Origin: Halarcobacter bivalviorum
Lineage (GTDB): Bacteria; Campylobacterota; Campylobacteria; Campylobacterales; Arcobacteraceae
Assembly (NCBI RefSeq): GCF_003346815.1
Contig: NZ_CP031217.1
Location: 2,356,001-2,420,000, forward strand
Length of the DNA stretch: 64,000 nt
Direction of reading: 5' to 3'
The position numbers and the translations under genes are program-made. The notes under the pieces were generated by a model. It ran no database searches and had not been told where the DNA came from. It saw only the letters and a program-made list of their open reading frames with translations. Of this stretch, positions 19,216-27,755 are shown one piece after another (the stretch's first letter is position 1; each line of letters starts with the position of its first letter).

Positions 19216-20280
19216 GTCTTGATATTTTAATCTTACCTCATTTATTTCATCAAAATTCTCAAAAAAGATATCTACTAATTTAGGGTCAAAATGTTTACCT
19301 CTTTGCTCTTTGAAAAATTCAAAAATCTTTTCTAAAGGCCAAGCTTTTTTATAAACCCTATCACTACCTAAAGCATCAAATACATCAGCAATTGCAGTTA
19401 TTCGCCCAAAAATATGTATTTCATTCTCTTTTAATTTTCGAGGATACCCTGTACCATCCCATTTTTCATGATGTTCATGTGCAACAATTGCTGCCGCTTT
19501 TAAAATAGGCTTTTCTGAATTTTTAAGCATTTTGTAACCTAAACTTGCATGCCCTTTCATAATTTTAAATTCTTCATCAGTAAGTTTTCCTGGTTTATTT
19601 AAAATCTCATCTTTTATACCTACTTTTCCTATATCATGCATAGGAGAAGCTAATTTTAAAAGTTCTGTTTCTTCTTTTGATAAGCCATATTTTAAAGCAA
19701 GTATTTCAGAATATATTGCAACTCTTTTTACATGATTCCCTGTCTCTTTTGATCTAGTCTCACCTATAGCTCCCATAGTATAAACTACATCTTTTTGAAT
19801 ATCAATAATCTCTTTTTCAGCGTTTAAAACTTCTGTAATATCTGTAGCATAAGCTAAAATATATCCAATCTTTTTAACTCCTCTAAGATTTATTAAATAA
19901 ACTTTTTTATCACTACTTTCATACTGTATTGTAAAAGTTTTTTCTTCATTTATTATCTCTATTGGATTTTTTATTTGTTTTGAAAAGTTACTTATATTTA
20001 GATTTTTTTTAGCTGGTTCATTTTTAAAAATTATATTTGAAGTTTTATCCAAAATCATTACAGGTTCAGGATTATATTTAGGTAAGTACTTTAAATAAAT
20101 AGTCTCTAAAGCTATTTTTCTATTTATATCAAAAATCCTATAAATAGTACAATATCTAGTAACACCAGTATAACCTAAAATAACAGAGAAAATTGTTAGT
20201 AAAGTAAAATTACCAACTAAAGAGTAAGAAAATAAAAGTATTGCAATAGCGATTCTTAAGTAGCTCTCTTCGCTACTCAT
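19210..20280 (-). CDS. DUF2892-like membrane anchor, PAS and HD-GYP domain protein
   Basis: A probable cyclic-di-GMP phosphodiesterase. I take the ATG at 20280 (MSSEESYLRIAIAILLF, 356 residues) because an in-frame ATG at 20361 has no ribosome binding site and lies 47 bases inside acpS. The first 55 residues form two helices and end GYTGVTRYCTIYRIF, resembling the DUF2892/YgaP membrane domain. A PAS-like domain follows (VMILDKTSNIIFKNEPA). The HD-GYP domain has MHDIGK and HHEKWDGTGYP and the late IADVFDALGSDRVYK, so the metal ligands and the GYP motif are all present. Membrane-bound redox or small-ligand control is an inference from the domain order. Confidence 0.9.
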   Translation of the reverse strand: MSSEESYLRIAIAILLFSYSLVGNFTLLTIFSVILGYTGVTRYCTIYRIFDINRKIALETIYLKYLPKYNPEPVMILDKTSNIIFKNEPAKKNLNISNFSKQIKNPIEIINEEKTFTIQYESSDKKVYLINLRGVKKIGYILAYATDITEVLNAEKEIIDIQKDVVYTMGAIGETRSKETGNHVKRVAIYSEILALKYGLSKEETELLKLASPMHDIGKVGIKDEILNKPGKLTDEEFKIMKGHASLGYKMLKNSEKPILKAAAIVAHEHHEKWDGTGYPRKLKENEIHIFGRITAIADVFDALGSDRVYKKAWPLEKIFEFFKEQRGKHFDPKLVDIFFENFDEINEVRLKYQDK

Positions 20281-20314
20281 GTTACATACTCTTTTAGTGT
20301 TATACTCTTCTATT

Positions 20315-20665
20315 TTATTTTTTAATATTGTGAACAACTGCAATGGCAACTCCTTGATCATGCGTGATTGAAAGATATGTTTTTTTTATTTTATACTTTT
20401 TTTGTAAAGCCTTTGAGTACTTCAATTTAGGAGCCCCATTTTTTTTCTTTTTTATCTTTAAATCATGAAAAGAACACTCTTTTCCAATACCTGTACCAAT
20501 TGCTTTGCTTGCTGCTTCTTTTGCTGCCCAAAAACCAGCTGCTGTTTCTACTCTTTTAATTAACGCTATCTCTTCTTCATCTAAAAATCGTTCATATGCT
20601 TTTATACCAAACTTTTCATACATATTTTTAATTCTATCTATAGAAGCTATATCAATTCCAATCAT
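20315..20665 (-). CDS. acpS: Holo-[acyl-carrier-protein] synthase
   Basis: Transfers phosphopantetheine from CoA to acyl carrier protein. The 116 residues contain MIGIDIASIDRI (metal-binding D5 region), FWAAKEAASKAIGTG with the catalytic Glu, and YLSITHDQGVAIAVV near the end. Normal length. It is upstream of the HD-GYP gene on the same strand and divergent from the permease gene with a gap of only 30 bases. Confidence 0.95.
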   Translation of the reverse strand: MIGIDIASIDRIKNMYEKFGIKAYERFLDEEEIALIKRVETAAGFWAAKEAASKAIGTGIGKECSFHDLKIKKKKNGAPKLKYSKALQKKYKIKKTYLSITHDQGVAIAVVHNIKK

Positions 20666-20695
20666 TTTTAACCTATCTCTTTGTATAATTCTTTC

Positions 20696-21655
20696 ATGAA
20701 AATATTTTTACGTAAATTATTATATCTAATCATTATGCTATTTATTATAAGCCTAATCTCTTTTGTAGCAATAAATTTAGCACCAAACTCTTTTTTTGCA
20801 AGTGGAGAGTTGAACCCTAATATTACAGAAGAGTCAATTGCTCAACTTAAAGCTATTTATGGTTTAGACAAACCTCTTTATATACAATATTTTTCATGGG
20901 TAATGGCAATTTTACAACTTGATTTTGGAATCTCTTTTGCAAGTGGAGAGCTTGTAAAAAATGAAATTTTACAAAGAATTCCTGTAACTTTAACAATCAA
21001 TATTATCTCTATGTTTTTAATATTTGTAATCTCTTTATATTTAGGTATTAAAGCTGCTTTAAATAAAAACTCTTTTTTTGATAGATTTGTAAGTCAATTA
21101 TCCCTTATTAGCTTTTCAATGCCTTCATTTTATTTAGCTTTGATAGCTATAATGATTTTTTCAATATATTTAGAACTTTTACCTATAGCAGGACTTCACT
21201 CTGTGCCTGATGATGGAAGTTTAACTTACTATTTAGATTATGCTTGGCACTTAATTTTACCAATTTCAATTATTACTTTCGCAGGAATTGGTAGTTTAAC
21301 TTTATATGTTAGGTCACTTGTAATAGAGATATTAAAAGCAGACTATATTTTCTTTGCAAAAGCAAGAGGATTAAAAAAGAGTCAAATTTTAAGATACTAT
21401 ATCTTACCAAATCTATATCCACCAGTTATAACTCTACTTGGTTTATCTCTTCCTGGAATAATTGGTGGAAGTGTTATTTTAGAATCAATTTTTTCAATAA
21501 ATGGAATGGGTTTACTCTTTTTTCAAAGTGCTTTGAGCCATGACTACCCAGTAATTATGGGTATTTTAATCATTGGAGCACTACTTACTTTACTTGGAAA
21601 TATGATTGCTGATTTAATACTTTTAAAACTAAATCCAAACTATGATGCAAAATAA
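20696..21655 (+). CDS. Lone DppB/OppB-type ABC transporter permease
   Basis: A peptide- or nickel-type ABC importer permease with six helices. I prefer the ATG at 20696 (MKIFLRKLLYLIIMLFIISL, 319 residues) to a TTG 15 bases upstream, because this is the usual family start. The EAA loop is present as FAKARGLKKSQILRYYILPN (about residues 215-235). The fold matches DppB: KPLYIQYFSWV, then a final GIIGGSVILESIFSINGMG. No partner permease, ATPase or binding protein adjoins; panC follows after 19 bases. The partner genes must be elsewhere, or this is an isolated remnant. TGTATAAT lies only seven bases before the ATG. Confidence 0.88.
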   Translation: MKIFLRKLLYLIIMLFIISLISFVAINLAPNSFFASGELNPNITEESIAQLKAIYGLDKPLYIQYFSWVMAILQLDFGISFASGELVKNEILQRIPVTLTINIISMFLIFVISLYLGIKAALNKNSFFDRFVSQLSLISFSMPSFYLALIAIMIFSIYLELLPIAGLHSVPDDGSLTYYLDYAWHLILPISIITFAGIGSLTLYVRSLVIEILKADYIFFAKARGLKKSQILRYYILPNLYPPVITLLGLSLPGIIGGSVILESIFSINGMGLLFFQSALSHDYPVIMGILIIGALLTLLGNMIADLILLKLNPNYDAK

Positions 21656-21674
21656 TTAACCTTAAGGAAAAAAT

Positions 21675-22496
21675 TTGAATATTTTAAAAACTATTGAAGA
21701 ATTACAAGAAGTAACTGCTTCTAACAAAAATAAGACTATTGGTTTTGTTCCTACAATGGGAGCTCTTCATGATGGTCATATCTCTTTAATAAAACAAGCT
21801 AGAAATGAAAATGAAATTGTTGTAGTTTCAATCTTTGTAAATCCAACCCAATTTCTTCCAGGAGAAGATTTAGATGCCTATCCAAGAAAGGATGAAGCAG
21901 ATAAAAAAATTTGTCAAATATGTAAAGTTGATTATATTTTTATGCCAGAAATCTCTACTATGTATACAGACGAAGAGGTTTTAATCAAAGCTAATAATAA
22001 TAGTTATGTCTTAGAAGGAAAAACTAGACCAGGTCACTTTGATGGAGTTCTTCAAGTTGTATTAAAACTGTTTAATTTAGTTCAACCAACTCGTGCATAT
22101 TTTGGTAAAAAAGATGCTCAACAATTAACTCTTATTCAACAAATGGTAAAAAATCTATTTCTACCAATTGAAATTGTACCTTGTGAAATTGTAAGAGAAA
22201 AAGATGGTCTAGCTCTTAGTTCTAGAAATGTATATTTAAGCCAAACACAAAGACAAAAAGCCCTTTTAATTTCAAAATCACTATATTCTGCTGCATCACT
22301 AGTAGGGAAAGGTGAAAAGTCTTCTGAAGTAATTAAAAATAAAATGTATGATGTTATGCAAACTTTAGAAGTAGAATATGTGGCAATTGTTGATAGAAAC
22401 TTTAATGAAATAGAAGAGATTCAATTAAAAAACTCTATTATTCTTGTAGTTGCAAAATTTGGAAATACAAGATTACTTGATAATATTTGGCTTTAA
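21675..22496 (+). CDS. panC: Pantothenate synthetase
   Basis: Joins pantoate and beta-alanine with ATP in vitamin B5 synthesis. The 273 residues show [17 protein letters not shown] (ATP-binding HxGH type), [38 protein letters not shown] with the KMSKS-like lysine, and [11 protein letters not shown]. All are intact. The start is TTG, backed by AAGGAA. It closely follows the permease gene and ends at a strong hairpin. Confidence 0.96.
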   Translation: MNILKTIEELQEVTASNKNKTIGFVPTMGALHDGHISLIKQARNENEIVVVSIFVNPTQFLPGEDLDAYPRKDEADKKICQICKVDYIFMPEISTMYTDEEVLIKANNNSYVLEGKTRPGHFDGVLQVVLKLFNLVQPTRAYFGKKDAQQLTLIQQMVKNLFLPIEIVPCEIVREKDGLALSSRNVYLSQTQRQKALLISKSLYSAASLVGKGEKSSEVIKNKMYDVMQTLEVEYVAIVDRNFNEIEEIQLKNSIILVVAKFGNTRLLDNIWL

Positions 22497-22506
22497 GCTA
22501 TTTTAG

Positions 22507-22528
22507 GGTGTACTATTAAAAGTACACC
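22507..22528. terminator. Terminator between panC and the META lipoprotein gene
   Basis: An 8-bp stem GGTGTACT / AGTACACC with a six-base loop separates the two convergent genes and overlaps the lipoprotein stop codon. Confidence 0.65.
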
Positions 22529-22950
22529 GCTTTAAATTTTGCTATTTCTTCTTTATTTTCATTAAAAAAAGTCATAGTTTCACCACTAATTTTATAAGTT
22601 CTTGTTTCAAATAGTACTTTAGAAAAAGCATCTTCTGTTTTCATATTTGGACACATCATCTTTGTACTTGCTACGTTTATAAAACTTAATGAAGAGTCTT
22701 TTTGCTCAAACTTTCCAAAAAAGTTATTACAGCCTAAAGCTCCATTTACTTGATTATTATCTTTAAATTTTAAGTGTGCTTCTTTAACAAAAACTTCTAC
22801 TTCTTTACCATACAAACTATTTACTTTCCAATATGTATTTAGTAAAGAAACATTAGGCTTTATTTCTACTTTCTCAACAGTTGTATTACTACAAGCTGTA
22901 AAAAATATAGCCACAACAAAAAGTCCCAAAAAAATGATTTTATTTAACAT
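22516..22950 (-). CDS. META-domain (HslJ-like) lipoprotein
   Basis: A 144-residue lipoprotein: signal sequence with lipobox FFTAC and lipidated C20. The rest is a META/HslJ domain: LLNTYWKVNSLYGKEV, then GALGCNNFFGKFEQKDSSL, and ASTKMMCPNMKTEDAFSKVL. Conserved cysteines of the domain (GC, MC) are present. META proteins are linked to stress or antibiotic tolerance, but the molecular role is unknown. It is a single-gene unit with AAGGAGTA upstream of the start, divergent from rimO. Confidence 0.87.
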   Translation of the reverse strand: MLNKIIFLGLFVVAIFFTACSNTTVEKVEIKPNVSLLNTYWKVNSLYGKEVEVFVKEAHLKFKDNNQVNGALGCNNFFGKFEQKDSSLSFINVASTKMMCPNMKTEDAFSKVLFETRTYKISGETMTFFNENKEEIAKFKAVYF

Positions 22951-23106
22951 GATTACTCCTTTTTTAAATTTTGAATCATCTTTGAAAGAGTAACATAGAA
23001 AAATGATTTATAATATTAAATTAATATAAAATTTTCAGCAAATCTAATTTACAAAATTTTCATATTATGCTAAAATTCGCAAAAAACTTTATAAAGATAC
23101 AAAAGA

Positions 23107-24459
23107 ATGAAATTTACTGAAACAAAACCTACAAAAACTTTACATTTAGTAAGTCTTGGATGTACAAAAAACTTGGTAGACTCTGAGATTATGCTAGGAA
23201 AATTAAAAGAGTATGAAATTACAAATGACCCAACAATTGCTGATGTAATTATTGTAAATACTTGTGGATTTATTGATAGTGCAAAAGAAGAGAGTATAAA
23301 TACAATTTTAAATCTTCATGATGAAAGAAAAGAGGAATCAGTTCTTGTAATGGCTGGTTGTTTAACTCAAAGATATCAAGAAGAACTTCAAAAAGAGTTA
23401 CCAGAAATTGATATTTTTACAGGAGTTGGAGATTATGACAAAATAGATAAACTTGTAAATGAAAAAAGATCTGCTTTTACTGATGAAGTATTTTTATTAA
23501 ATGAGACAAATGACAGAGTAATTACTGGTTCTTCTTATCATGCTTATATCAAATTAAGTGAAGGATGTAATCAAACCTGTTCATTCTGTGCAATTCCAAG
23601 CTTTAAAGGTAAACTTCATTCTAGAACTTTAGAATCTTTAATAAAAGAGGTAAAAAATCTTGTATCAAATGGTTATAAAGATTTCTCTTTTGTTTCTCAA
23701 GACTCTTCTTCATATTTAAGAGATTTAGGAGAAAGAGATGGTTTAGAAAAACTTGTTGAAGAAGTTGAAAAAATTGAAGGAATTCAAAGTGCAAGAATTC
23801 TTTATCTTTATCCAAGTACAACTTCTCTTTCTCTAATTGAGAAGATCAAAAACTCAACAGTATTTGAAAACTATTTTGATATGCCTTTACAACATATCTC
23901 TTCAAATATTTTAAAAATCATGAAAAGAGGAAAAGGTGTAGAGAAGTTAAAAGAGCTTATGAACAGTATGAAAGCTGTGCCAAACTCTTTTGTAAGAACA
24001 ACTTTTATTGTAGGACATCCAGGAGAATCTCAAGAGGATTTTGAAGAGTTATGTAAATTTGTAAGAGATTATAAATTTGATCGTGCAAATGTTTTTTCAT
24101 ATTCTGATGAAGATGGAACTGCTGCTTATGAGATGTTAGATAAAGTTCCTCAAGAGATTATTGATGAAAGAGCTAACTTCTTAGGAGAGATAATTAAAGA
24201 GACTACAATTCAATCTTTAGAACAAGAGATTGGAAATGAAGTTGAAGTTTATGTTGATGGGGAAAGTGAAGAACATGAATATCTATTAAGTGCAAGAAAA
24301 GTATCTTGGGCACCTGATATTGATGGAGAAATTTATATCAATGATAATGAACTACTAAATGAAGCTGGAGAAGCAAAACAGATTGAATTTGGTGGGAAAT
24401 ATACTGTAAGAATCACTGAACTTGTGGGAGATAAACTTTTAGCAACAGTTATTAAATAA
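23107..24459 (+). CDS. rimO: Ribosomal protein S12 methylthiotransferase RimO
   Basis: A radical-SAM enzyme that methylthiolates the conserved Asp of ribosomal protein S12. The 450 residues show the N-terminal UPF0004 cluster cysteines C19, C53 and C85, the radical-SAM cluster C154, C158 and C161 (SEGCNQTCSFC) and the C-terminal TRAM domain. The phrases LGCTKNLVDSE and IPSFKGKLHSR separate RimO from MiaB. Length is normal. It is followed one base later by tilS. Confidence 0.95.
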   Translation: MKFTETKPTKTLHLVSLGCTKNLVDSEIMLGKLKEYEITNDPTIADVIIVNTCGFIDSAKEESINTILNLHDERKEESVLVMAGCLTQRYQEELQKELPEIDIFTGVGDYDKIDKLVNEKRSAFTDEVFLLNETNDRVITGSSYHAYIKLSEGCNQTCSFCAIPSFKGKLHSRTLESLIKEVKNLVSNGYKDFSFVSQDSSSYLRDLGERDGLEKLVEEVEKIEGIQSARILYLYPSTTSLSLIEKIKNSTVFENYFDMPLQHISSNILKIMKRGKGVEKLKELMNSMKAVPNSFVRTTFIVGHPGESQEDFEELCKFVRDYKFDRANVFSYSDEDGTAAYEMLDKVPQEIIDERANFLGEIIKETTIQSLEQEIGNEVEVYVDGESEEHEYLLSARKVSWAPDIDGEIYINDNELLNEAGEAKQIEFGGKYTVRITELVGDKLLATVIK

Positions 24460-24460
24460 A

Positions 24461-25450
24461 ATGCAACTTTCATTAAATCTAATCAACACTCAAAGAAATC
24501 TACTAGCTTTTTCTGCTGGTGTTGATTCTTCTGCTTTATTTTTTATTTTACTTGAAAACAATATTCCTTTTGACCTTGCTATTGTTGATTATAATTATAG
24601 AAAACAATCAAAAGAGGAAGTTGCATATGCAAAAGAATTAGCTTTAAAATATGATAAAAAGATTTATATAAAAGAGAGTTCTTTTGAAAAACTATCAAAC
24701 TTTGAAAAAAAAGCACGAGATATAAGATATAAATTTTTTGATGAAATAATTAATGACCACTCTTATGAAGCATTAATTACAGCTCATCAATTAAATGATA
24801 AATTAGAGTGGTTTTTAATGCAATTTACTAAGGGTGCTGGTTTAAATGAACTACTATCATTTGAAGAAGTATCAAAAAGAAAAAACTATAAAATTTTTAA
24901 ACCTTTAGTTAATATCTCAAGAGAGACTTTACTTAACTATTTAAATAAAAACAAAATCAAATATTTTATTGATGAATCAAATAATAATGAAATTTTTAAG
25001 AGAAACTATTTTAGAAGAAACTTTTCAAATAGACTACTTAAAGAGTTTGAAACTGGTATTAAAAATAGTCTTATTTATTTAAATGAAGATTTAAAATCCT
25101 TAGAAAAGAAAGAAGTTTTACTTTACAATAAAGAAGAACTAGAAATATTTGAAAATAGTAAAGATGATAATCTAAATATTAGAATAATTGATAAAAGTTT
25201 AAAAAAAAGAGGTCTTTTATTAAGTAAAAAACAAAGAGAAGAAATCATAAAAGAAAAAGAGCTTGTAGTTTCGCATAAAATAGCTATAAGTATAGAAAAA
25301 GAGTTTATATATATTTGCCCTTATCTTACAAATTTAACCCTAACAAAAGAGTTTAAAGAGCTTTGTAGAATAAATAAGATTCCTAAAAAATGCAGAGCTT
25401 ATATTTATAGGTTTGAGTTGCTTGATTCTATTTTAAAAAAGATTAAGTAA
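24461..25450 (+). CDS. tilS: tRNA(Ile)-lysidine synthase
   Basis: Converts C34 of tRNA(Ile2) to lysidine so that it reads AUA. The 329 residues carry the PP-loop as FSAGVDSSAL at residues 17-26, a change from the usual SGGxDS. Other landmarks are LITAHQLNDKLEWFLMQFTKGAG (N-type ATPase motif with HxxND) and FKPLVNISRETLLNYL. It is short and has no clear C-terminal tRNA-binding domain pair as in E. coli, matching the compact Campylobacterota form. One base separates it from rimO. Its end overlaps the convergent fliT-like gene by eight bases. Confidence 0.9.
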   Translation: MQLSLNLINTQRNLLAFSAGVDSSALFFILLENNIPFDLAIVDYNYRKQSKEEVAYAKELALKYDKKIYIKESSFEKLSNFEKKARDIRYKFFDEIINDHSYEALITAHQLNDKLEWFLMQFTKGAGLNELLSFEEVSKRKNYKIFKPLVNISRETLLNYLNKNKIKYFIDESNNNEIFKRNYFRRNFSNRLLKEFETGIKNSLIYLNEDLKSLEKKEVLLYNKEELEIFENSKDDNLNIRIIDKSLKKRGLLLSKKQREEIIKEKELVVSHKIAISIEKEFIYICPYLTNLTLTKEFKELCRINKIPKKCRAYIYRFELLDSILKKIK

Positions 25451-25706
25451 ATTTTCTAACTTTTCTATTTTCTATCATATCTTTTCTCGTTTGCTCTTTA
25501 TGTTCTTTTAAAAAGTTGATATTTTTATAAAAAAGTTCTTGTAGTTGCTGTAAATCAGAAAGCTCTAAATCGAAGTTACTAATATCTTCATTAGATAAGT
25601 ATTTATTATACCAGTTTACAAGAGCATCAGCTCTTTCATATGAGTCTAATGAGTCAATATAAATTAACTCATTTAGAGCAGTTAAAGACCTGTCTCTTCT
25701 TTCCAT
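25443..25706 (-). CDS. Small helical protein after fliS, possible FliT-like chaperone
   Basis: An 87-residue, fully helical, charged protein (LNELIYIDSLDSYERADALV, QQLQELFYKNINFLKEHKEQ). It begins inside fliS (25-base overlap) and is last in a flgK-fliD-fliS group. In other bacteria the small gene after fliS is fliT, chaperone of the cap protein FliD. Size, helicity and place agree, but no residue motif proves it. The 3' end overlaps tilS by eight bases on the opposite strand. Confidence 0.6.
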   Translation of the reverse strand: MERRDRSLTALNELIYIDSLDSYERADALVNWYNKYLSNEDISNFDLELSDLQQLQELFYKNINFLKEHKEQTRKDMIENRKVRKFT

Positions 25707-26041
25707 GCGTCAATCAAACCTTGAACAACTTTCATTACCTGTTCTACTGCAGTAATATTATCATCAATTCCTGCTGTGAAAAGTGTCTCAATCTGATATA
25801 AGTATAATCCATCTAGATAATAAGATACATCTCCTCCATTATCAAAATCAAGGACATTTCTTAATTCATCAAAAATTGCAACAGCCTTATTAATATTAGT
25901 GAATTTTAGTTCTATATCTCCAGTTTCCATTGCATGTTTCACAAAAGATAAATACTTCAAAGTTCCTTCATATAACTTTAATACAAGCATATATGGATCG
26001 TTAGATACTGCACCTTGTTGTTGATATGCTTCAATTCCCAT
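25682..26041 (-). CDS. fliS: Flagellin export chaperone FliS
   Basis: Binds newly made flagellin in the cytoplasm before export. The 119-residue protein shows the family opening YQQQGAVSNDPYMLVLKLYE and GTLKYLSFVKHAME, then NINKAVAIFDELRNVLDF and YYLDGLYLYQIETLF. Normal length. It follows fliD with a 71-base AT-rich gap and overlaps the next gene, so the two are probably coupled. Confidence 0.93.
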   Translation of the reverse strand: MGIEAYQQQGAVSNDPYMLVLKLYEGTLKYLSFVKHAMETGDIELKFTNINKAVAIFDELRNVLDFDNGGDVSYYLDGLYLYQIETLFTAGIDDNITAVEQVMKVVQGLIDAWKEETGL

Positions 26042-26112
26042 TAAATTCTCCAGTTAATATTAAAAAAGTATATTATAACTTTACTTAAGTAGAACTAATC
26101 TAAGCATAAAAA

Positions 26113-27744
26113 TTATGATGCTGTAGATTGTTGTATCATAAGTTTTAAACCAGAGAATTGTGCTTCAAATTGCGTAATAATTGCTGTATAAGAAGCAAAC
26201 TGTTGTGCTAAAAGAGAATATTTAGAATCTAAACTCTCTTGTGCTTTAGTCTTCTCTTCCTCTAAAGTATCTTTTCTTTTTAAAATATTTTCTTGATATT
26301 TTGATAATATTCCATCAAAAGAATCTAAAGCATCAACATACTCTTTTAATTGAGTCCCTAAACCTCTACTTTCTGCTGTTCCAACAAATAAAGATCTTAA
26401 ATCTTCTAAATTATTTTCTACTGCTTCATTAAAAGTTTCTGTATCTAACGTAAGGAAACCACTTTTATCAATATTTAGACCAAAGTTAAACATATTTAAC
26501 TCTTTGTTATCTCCATAAGAATCAAATAATTTACTTTTAATTCCTTCCATCATACTTCTTAAAGCAGATCTATCTTGAATTGGACTATCTGCTGAATATA
26601 GTTCGTTATCAACTAAACTAGCTAACTCATTATATTTTGTAACAATATTTTCCACTAAAGATGATAGGTTTACAGTATCACTTTGTATTGAAATAGTTGA
26701 AGATGAGTCTGCTGTATCAACTTCAACAGCAGTAATTTTTAATCCACCTACAACTAAAACATTTGATGATACATCATAATCAATCCCATCTACAGAAGCT
26801 TGTAAGTTTTGTGCTTTAACTGTATTATTTGCTGCATCATTTAATCCAAGGTCAAAACCTTGTTGAGTTATTGTAATTTTGTTATCTAACCCAGTATCAG
26901 CACTTTTAATAACTAATCTGTTAGTATCAGTTCCTACACTCTCAATTGAAGCACTGTAGTTAGAGTTTTTACTTATATCTTTTGCTAAATCTTCATAGCT
27001 TTTACCAACAGTTGAATATTTCTCCCCTAATGATAGACCTATTGAAGTAGTTAAACTTTCTGTAATAGTTAAAGGAGTTTTTTCATCTGCAGAAGTAATA
27101 GACAATCTACCTGATAATGTAATTTTTGCATTTAATTCACCATCAGCATTAATATCATTTATTAAGTCTTGATATGTAGTTGTTGCTGAAACATTAAATG
27201 TTTTATCAACTCCATTTAGATTAATAGTAATACTTCCACCATTTGCATCAACAATATCACCCACTGCGACTGTTGCATCACTTTGATAAACAGGTCTTCC
27301 AGCTTGAGTTAAAACAAGCATATCTCCTGCATCATTACCACCTGCAACTTGTTCTGTTTTATCTGCAAATGTATTTGTTTGATATACATCTTTTTGAGCA
27401 AGTTGGTTTATTTTAACAGTAGTTGTACCTTGGTCAATATTACTAACATCTACAGCATCAAATATTGCTGAAGAACCTGCAACACTTGCACTTTTTTGAT
27501 CAAATGCATTTACTCCAGTTGAAACAAATAAGTCAAAAGGTTTTAGTGTCTCTAGCAGTTCATTTACTTTTGCCATAATTTCAGCTAATTTTTCGCTTTC
27601 TCCACCCTCTTGAGTAATTTTCTCAAGTCTGCTTTCAATTAGTCCTACAGTAGACTTTCTTTCTGCTTCTTTTAATTTTTCAAGTAATTCTTGATTTAAT
27701 CCTGTTGAACCTGCGCTTCCTAATCCTAAAATACCTTCAGCCAT
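26113..27744 (-). CDS. fliD: Flagellar filament cap protein FliD
   Basis: Forms the cap on which flagellin is assembled. The 543 residues have the FliD_N start (GLGSAGSTGLNQELLEKLKE, then LETLKPFDLFVS and the DAVDVSNIDQGTTTVKINQL), a hypervariable middle and a FliD_C end with RSALRSMMEGIKSKLF, DKSGFLTLDTETFNEAV and a coiled-coil tail. Residues about 165-240 form a flagellar hook IN-type module (GVDKTFNV, TTYQDLINDINADGEL, TSIGLSLGEKYS) that closely resembles one in FlgK, including near-identical DNA. It is preceded by flgK with an 11-base gap. Confidence 0.93.
   Translation of the reverse strand: MAEGILGLGSAGSTGLNQELLEKLKEAERKSTVGLIESRLEKITQEGGESEKLAEIMAKVNELLETLKPFDLFVSTGVNAFDQKSASVAGSSAIFDAVDVSNIDQGTTTVKINQLAQKDVYQTNTFADKTEQVAGGNDAGDMLVLTQAGRPVYQSDATVAVGDIVDANGGSITINLNGVDKTFNVSATTTYQDLINDINADGELNAKITLSGRLSITSADEKTPLTITESLTTSIGLSLGEKYSTVGKSYEDLAKDISKNSNYSASIESVGTDTNRLVIKSADTGLDNKITITQQGFDLGLNDAANNTVKAQNLQASVDGIDYDVSSNVLVVGGLKITAVEVDTADSSSTISIQSDTVNLSSLVENIVTKYNELASLVDNELYSADSPIQDRSALRSMMEGIKSKLFDSYGDNKELNMFNFGLNIDKSGFLTLDTETFNEAVENNLEDLRSLFVGTAESRGLGTQLKEYVDALDSFDGILSKYQENILKRKDTLEEEKTKAQESLDSKYSLLAQQFASYTAIITQFEAQFSGLKLMIQQSTAS
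27143..27182 (-). repeat. fliD copy of a segment shared with flgK
   Basis: Forty bases match 28585-28624 with only two mismatches. It encodes TTYQDLINDINAD in the IN-type module. See the flgK copy. Confidence 0.7.
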
Positions 27745-27755
27745 GACTTCCTCCT

